From NCBI GenBank assembly GCA_004154925.1, contig QJNS01000035.1, forward strand, positions 314,899 to 378,898: a stretch of 64,000 nucleotides of DNA, given 5' to 3'. The DNA is from Monosporascus cannonballus. Taxonomy: Eukaryota; Ascomycota; Sordariomycetes; Xylariales. Under the pieces are notes generated by a model. That model worked only from the letters and a program-made list of their open reading frames with translations. It was not told the DNA's origin and ran no database searches. Positions 57,301 to 64,000 of this stretch are shown here, piece after piece; positions within the stretch are counted from its first letter, which is position 1, and each line of letters opens with the position of its first letter. The translations under genes were made by a program, and so were the position numbers.

Positions 57301-60300
57301 TAGCCAAGGCTGTGGCTGTCAGAAGATGGAGTTGCGGGGGAGACACGACCGTTTGTCACAACCAAGTTTCATTAGACCCGGACCCAGCAGTTCGGTTGAC
57401 TCGTACGGAAGAGTGATCGCCGCCTACATACAACGCATTAGAAGTCAAGACAGTCCGTTAGCTACTGTAGCTCTCTCGGCGCCGATACGCGGCTTTGGAG
57501 ATTTGATAGCCAGTTGCGCCACAGAATGCAACTAGAAAGCCGAGCGAAGCAGCTTTATGACAAAAGACGTTAGTCTGGGGTTCAGACGGATCCGGAATAC
57601 CTCCCCGGTGCGATGCTGAGGCATATCGGCTCTGCTTATTCGCTTATCTTGTGGAAGGCGCTTGAATCCCTGGACCGGCAATTCCACTAGGGGCAATTGC
57701 TGACAGGAGACACTCAGAACAAGCTCGTAGAATTATATGCCTAGTGCACGTGCAAAGTCGCTTCGGGCAAGTCTCATGAGGCGTTTGATATTGGATTCCC
57801 GGAATCCAACACTTTGCGATGTGTCGCGCAGCTATGAGGGTCCCCGCAAACATAACTGCACGCAAACTTTGCGATGTCAAGCATCCCCTGCGGCAATTAC
57901 GATCGCAAACCGATGAGATTCCTTGTACCATCGCCCAAACCGAGCCGTTGGTACGTGGTAGAGGCCAATCGGGGATGCTGGCGGCAGGGCTAAAAAGCAG
58001 CGGCCGCTTTTGTCGCGAAATGAGGAGCGCTGCGTCCGATTGAGGACTTGATATCGAGTCCCGGAGCCGGGAATGAGGCAAATCACCAAAGAAAATTGAT
58101 GTATTTGGCAACTCCATGCAGTATATTAAATACAGTCTGTGCACGCAACAAACATGGCCAAGAAAGCCATCGTGGGTGGGGTGTTACGACCGACCTCTCG
58201 GGTAACCGATCGATGGTGTCGCATTGCAGTTGCGCCAGCACCGGTGCATGCGCTTGCTTGTGACGCTTGTGCCTAGGGAAAATGAAAGGAGAAGGAATGC
58301 AAGGGGTTAGATAGGCAAGTATCTTGCATCGCTTTCTTTTCACCCTATGCTTCTCGGAACCAGAGAAGAAGACATGTATCATTTCTCAAACGTTTGTTTT
58401 CCTCCAGGGCGTGAGACTCCACTCCTTGTCCCTGGTCCTGCGGCAGCTAGGCATTATCAAACCAAGAAGACGGTCCCTGTTCATCTCATGCGATGGGCCT
58501 TTTCTTCTTTCCTGACAAAATGATCCGAGCGGGCGGTGAGCTAACGGGATGGAGAGTTTGGTGTAGGGAACGGAGATCCCGCTCCCTGTCACTACTTAGT
58601 ATATCAATTTCGGGGATGCCTTATCAAGGAGCGCCCGAAGAAACCTGGAAAATTGATCCACCGACCAGAGGTCTTGTTGACTTGCTGATAACATGACTAT
58701 TGGGGAACCAAGCACCTGGTAGCGACAACTCAGCGCCGGGGGAGCGGGTGATCAGACCCACCATTGGAATACGACGCCGTGGTTTACGGGTACACGGTCT
58801 TGACTAAGTATGTTACGGCCACGATAATATAATTCTCATGTTTGTAAACCAGGGCTTTGAACCCAGCTTCGAGCCCGACATATCTTGAGTGTAATACGGA
58901 GCTGTCCGCGCGATGATCAAGCTAGGGGGAAAGCGACGAGACTAATATTAGTTAAAAAGACGGGATATATCAGTGCACTATGCAGAGGCAACAGGCGGAG
59001 ATGGTTATTTTGCTTGTTCCATTATGCATATGTTGGACGACTTCGTGCATGCATCTGCAAACGGTTGATCTTGTCGTAAAAGTCCTATCGGGATTGATAA
59101 CAGTTCTCCCCATGATTGCAGTCGCCGTCGACCGCTTGATTGAGGATCAGTAGTTGACAGAAACCCCCGACGCTTGTCCACAAATAGACAAGCCCCCTAG
59201 CGGCCTTGCCCTCTCTCCCGTCCGCTGCTCAGGAAGGATTCTGAAAGGAATGATTACAGAGCTCCAAGCTCTATGACAGGTGTGATAGGAAGCTCCCCCG
59301 GCTCCGGGGAACAGCCCGGCACCGGGTCAGATACGGCACTTCGGGAGAAGATCTACAGCCGGAACCCAGCACGTCCGAAAAGACTGTGAAAAGGAGATGT
59401 TTAAGTATCCAGGCAGACCGGGCGGGTAACCAGCAAGCGTTGTGTATGAGCGGGAAGAAATCATCTACCCAGACCGAAGAAATGCAAGCTTATATGCGCT
59501 GTTGTCGGTGAGCACCTGGTAAGGTTCCAGAGTTGGCATCGAAGTCGTTCGTAGATGCGATCATGGTTGCATACTGGGATGTACAGACATGGCTGCGTGG
59601 GTAAGGATCAGAGTCAGGATGGTTTCTAGAAAGCTTCAAGGGAACCAAAAGTAGACAGATAAGAGACGACAAGACCTTCAACTTGAAGGAGGGTATTCAG
59701 TGGCTGCGATTCTTCCGCCAATCAAAACGGTATGTGGTGAGCAAGGATGAAATTAACAAGTTATTGTGCCTTCGGGCTGTTGGGTTACTGGACTGGTGCC
59801 CCTGTCGTTTGCTATGCTAAAGGTTCGTGACCGAGGACGAAATAAGAAGTAACCCTACCCACTCTTTGCTACCTTATGGTACCATAAAGAGCCCAACCCG
59901 TCGTCACCCCCCATCTATCCGGAACAACGTGGGGGCACGGGGTGATGGCGTTGTGCACTGAGGGTCATTAGTTTCAAGTCCTTTGATCTGCTCGGGCCCT
60001 AACATTTCTGACGTTATCAAACATTTCGATCCTGTCACATCTGACCCCGTTATATAAAGGGAAACCACGAAGAAAGCGCCCATGCACCTTTCTGACCATT
60101 TCGATCTTATGGTTACTGAGTTTATATCGTCCGGAACCCAAATGGTTTATGCTGGCCACAACAAGAGATCCGTCCGTCTTCTATTAAGTATTACTGAAAC
60201 TTGTTATACACGATCACAGCGACAGGAGAAGAGTGATTGTTCGGCTCCGACAGCCCATGTGCATCCAGTAGGTATGTTTCCAATCGCCAGGAAGACCCCA

Positions 60301-63300
60301 CTCGCTGCCAAACTCAATTTCTCTTTGCCTTAGCGAACCCACATACGTATTCCAGAGGGCAGGATACTCACGATGGAAGCATGGACGGGGCAGCTGTTGG
60401 GAGCGCCGGGGTGCACGAGAGGCGACGAACAGCTCGTCTACCAGTCAACCAAACGAGCACGTGGGTCTCTCTCCCAAGGCAAGCGTGGAACTCCGGTAAA
60501 TGCCCCTGACCTTGCGAGGAGCTTTGATCCAAAAGGTTTCACGGGTGCGCATCGTCGCAACGTAGTAATTAGGTTTACGTACCTTATAGCCGTTGTCGAT
60601 AGGGCCTGCCTGATTTAAGGTAGTGCGAATACATTTCTGGGAGAGGTTATACAAGTAAAGAAATTTTACCGCGACAGCGCCGAAAGGATTAAGATGCTGA
60701 CAAAGGGGGTCCTTAAGCCCCGCTGGGTACATCCAACGAGAATTTGCGATCCTGCTATCCTGGTGAGGCTAGAACACAGTGATCTCCAGGAGGTTTCGGT
60801 CCTGTGTAACTGAGAAATGGCCAGCTCGTCTCATTTCCTACATTTCCTACACTTCGGCGTCGACGGGAATGATGGTGTATGCAATCTGTTGGCGACTTTA
60901 AGCGCGGCAAGTGAAGGCTCACTGGATACTGCAATGTTCGTTGCCTGTCAGTGCTCTGTAGACTCGTAGCAGAAGCTGCGGAGTGCGGACGTTACAGATC
61001 GGTAGTCATATTAGCTCGTCCGGGGAACACAATAAAGTGATATCCCATTGTGCCAACCGCTGAAGGCTGAGATGGGCTGGGAATTCATCCACGACACGGA
61101 CGAAACCCATAATTTTGCCAACATATCATTCTCATTGGGGGCATCGGAGTAAGGGTAGTAGGCCGGTGGGTCAATAGTCTGTTCTAATTGGGTAATGGCC
61201 ACCAGCTGATCGCAAGGCGTGTTGATGCTCAAGCCTTACCTGTACGTTGACCCGCTACAGCTACTGTTGCAAGGGCCTCATGAGAAATGAGCGTCAAGCA
61301 CTACGAAGATGTGGATGTGATGGTGTCGCAGATAGTCCTAGATGAGTGGTTTACTTCATCGTTGCCAAGATCCCGTCTCCGCGCTTATCAGCGTCACCTT
61401 GGTATGTCTATTTTTCGGCCCGTTTTGTTTGCCCTTGATTGTGTTGGGGCTTGATAAAACTTTTGGAGCGGGAAGTTAAGCGAGGTGATGACTATCACTA
61501 ACAACTTCGGTGTTTCGGTCGAAATATGGTCGGAAATGCAAGAAACATGTGTTTGGTTACCTCTTAGCTTTAAAGATTAAAGAGTCACACCTATACTTAT
61601 TGTCTTTGCATTCCGAATACCTACCATGTAGTTAGAATACTTGGTTTCCGTGATAAATTACTACCTTGTAGCTTTGGAAGCGGGATAAGCCTACCACCAT
61701 AATGTTTAAGAACCGATAACCTCCCCTACTTATTCCTCTGAGTATATCCCCGCGGAAAGGTGGTTGACGGTTAAAAGTCCGAGTCGACATTACCTACCAG
61801 TAAATACTTAAATGTAAGTACTTAGCCGACAAGGTGGCGCAAATGTGGCTGCTTAAGCGATAAAAGCTAAACACCAGTAATTTATTTGCTATTCGGATGT
61901 GGACGGGCTAATTAACTATTGGGTTAAATTCCTGTCGTGGGGGTTTCACCAAATAGCCGTTACTTGAAAGGGAACATGAAGCGACAATTGGAAGGCGTTG
62001 AATGGTCTGGCCAGCGAGGCTGAGGGGCCCAGCTGATCCCGTCCCCCTTGATGCGGGGGGATTTGCCACTGGGGTATGTATTGCTCACCCAGATGTCATT
62101 CGCTACCTTTCAAATGATGAAGCTCACGAGGACAGAAACAGACAACACATCAACATGGTCAACCGAACAAATTCAAATGGCGATTTGATGTGTGAGAATG
62201 CTTGACTGACCGCATCCCTTTTGAAGGATAATGACTAAAGGAATTTGCCTCACAATATCAACTACCCGCGCGATTTAGAATTCAACAGCTGATACTGGCT
62301 ACATGAAGGAGGGTATGCGCTGGCAATGCTGGGGTAGCAGATGACTCGTTGCGAAACGCGCCCTCACTGGACTGGATACCAATCGATAGGCGTACATCTA
62401 CAATACTGGTTGTAAGAGGGTGCCGGGGGTGACCGCAGAGCAAAAACCTACCTTGATGAGCTGTTGAGGGGATCATATCGCGTCACAAGGCCGCGTTTGC
62501 GAGGCAGCATACTAACTGATAGCCTTTTAGAGCCTGACTAGCCGGAACCAGATCCAACGATACTGGACGGTAGTTGCTGCCAAGGAGTCACGTCACATTC
62601 TTCATCAGATTCCAGCACAGCAACGTACGAAATATCACTGATCCTCTTGCCCCGTACTAAATAGAAACACAATAATCCATGCGTCTCGGCAACCATTCAA
62701 CAATCAAGTTAACAATTGCTATTCCCAGCCGGCCAACTTGTAATTACTCTCGGCAGACGAAGTTTGGCATGGTCATTTTACCAGCCTTGTCATGCCGGGC
62801 CCTTTTGTCATGACTATGTTCGAACATCTAGCACATCGTCACGCTCTTTGCCGACCAAGTGCTTGTGATAGCCGAGGCATTGTCTTCAGAACGAGGCCAG
62901 GTAGTTGACCAGATCCTAGGCACGCCAACGACGAGTCAGTTGGCGGAAAAGAAATATTACAACAGCTGATAGTAGGAACTAGCAGTCATCAGCATGAAAT
63001 ACCTCTGAACCTGGGGAAGCATGTGGTTTGGGGGGTACAATTGACATTGACCGCCGGTTGCATCTTGCAAAGAAAAACGGCTTTGGTAAATTGATGGTCA
63101 TCAGGGCACCAATTTGCCGGCAGGACGGACAACGTCCCGGATATTCCAGAACGACTTATGCTCGTTTAGGGTCCCTCATGACAGATGCCCTTTTAGGGAA
63201 ATGATACCTTTTCTGGGATAAATGAAGATGCTAGGGCAGGGTCTAGCTCGAGTGAGTAGTTAAAGCAGGAGCCTAGGTGGGAACAAGTTAGAGCCGCGAT

Positions 63301-63808
63301 TCTTCTGGCCGAGCTGTGTGTGCACATGTGCGTATGTGACTTCTCCTGGGCTGTGTTGTACACTCACTAGACCGCTGTCAAGTGATCAATCGGAAATAGG
63401 ATACAGGTACGTACTGTTGACTAACCAATACCCACATGCCTTCAGGGATTTGCCCTTTTACCCCTTTGATCCGCCATCGGCCGCCACCACCATCTCTCCT
63501 CCATCTCCATCTCAGACCTTCAGTGGCCCCCCCCTCAAATCCCAAATGGCGTACGTCGATACCTAAAAACACGCCTCCCAGGGCACCCCCTTCATGTTAG
63601 CAGGGTCAGCAGTGACAAGAAGGGTTCGTAGGCACATCCACCCGCAAGTCGTCTCTCCCAACTTCAAACCTCTCCCAGGTTCAGGGCCGGCTACCCAAAG
63701 AGTTCAGCGCATGTATCCGAATACTGGCACCATCCCTGGTTGCATCGGGAAGTACGTCCAAACGGGTACTTTCCCATTCAACTGCCCACGCCAGGCCCAT
63801 GTCCATGT

Positions 63809-63836
63809 CATGCCCATGCCCATGCCCATGCCCATG
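63809..63836 (+). repeat. (CATGCC)n minisatellite
   Basis: Four CATGCC units plus CATG, preceded by degenerate CATGTC units. Confidence 0.9.
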
Positions 63837-64000
63837 TGAGGAGTTTACCTGTTGTACTGTCACTATTGTATGTACCTATTGCACACCGCGCCTTCTGGGC
63901 CATCTTTCTATGATCCACCATCTCCCGTCACATTTTATGAATCAGGACATTACCTCAGTGCCGGTATCTACCAAGGTACTTGCCTGTCCAAGTACCTTGT

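Larger units (their letters stand above)
54042..64000. other. Gene-poor segment to the window end
   Basis: About 10 kb without a frame longer than 166 codons and without a recognised domain, RNA gene or RIP footprint. Contains minor hairpins (54336-54361; two small GC hairpins at 59296-59326) and short tandem repeats. Confidence 0.45.

Noticed and set aside
1..64000. CRISPR array, rRNA genes, viral genes
   Set aside because: No regularly spaced repeats, no rRNA-like blocks and no viral protein motifs were seen on either strand.

Overview
The window looks like nuclear DNA of a filamentous ascomycete (Pezizomycotina, probably a Sordariomycete). The evidence is short GT-AG introns (about 50-95 bp, one of 265 bp) with CTAAC/CTGAC-type branch sites, a transposon whose interior shows the CpA-depleted, TpA-rich pattern of repeat-induced point mutation (RIP), and gene families typical of these fungi: Helo-like/ankyrin proteins, DUF7580, DUF7029/DUF7223 and an SPX-ankyrin-GDPD protein. 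Nothing bacterial, viral or organellar was recognised.

Layout. 1-1660 (-): 5' two-thirds of a coiled-coil protein that runs off the window. 2330-4286: a 1.96-kb Fot1/pogo-like Tc1-mariner element with about 47-50-bp terminal inverted repeats, TA target duplications and a RIP-destroyed interior. 5362-7860 (-): an 832-aa nuclear-looking protein. 8494-9926 (+): the PP2A activator Rrd1. 11586-12445 (-): a small four-exon Ala/Pro-rich protein. 14061-17426 (-): Gde1-type glycerophosphodiesterase, divergent from a Helo-like/ankyrin gene at 17721-20131 (+). 21477-22351 (+): histidine phosphatase. 22576-30740: accessory genes (zinc finger plus PHD finger, DUF7580, DUF7029/DUF7223), all with frameshifts or stops. 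31296-31305: an assembly gap. 33932-36059 (+): an intact CHY zinc-finger protein. 37421-37512: an intron-containing tRNA-Gly(GCC). 38063-39625 (-): a wrecked FAD-dependent oxidoreductase. 40177-40964 (-): intact haloacid dehalogenase. 42508-44971 (+): intact secreted GH29 alpha-L-fucosidase. 45649-45945 (+): a small glycine-zipper protein. 45946-64000: about 18 kb with no convincing gene, containing a 190-bp MITE at 53852-54041.

Functional picture. Housekeeping genes (Rrd1 for PP2A activation, Gde1 for phosphate recovery from glycerophosphodiesters, the CHY protein, the tRNA) are intact. They alternate with accessory genes linked to self/non-self recognition or secretion, most of which are decayed. 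The lesions are mainly single-base changes in short homopolymers, two apparent CAG-to-TAG stops and a 13-bp tandem duplication. Because large core ORFs in the same window are clean, real pseudogenisation under relaxed selection is more likely than uniformly poor sequence, but homopolymer sequencing errors are not excluded.
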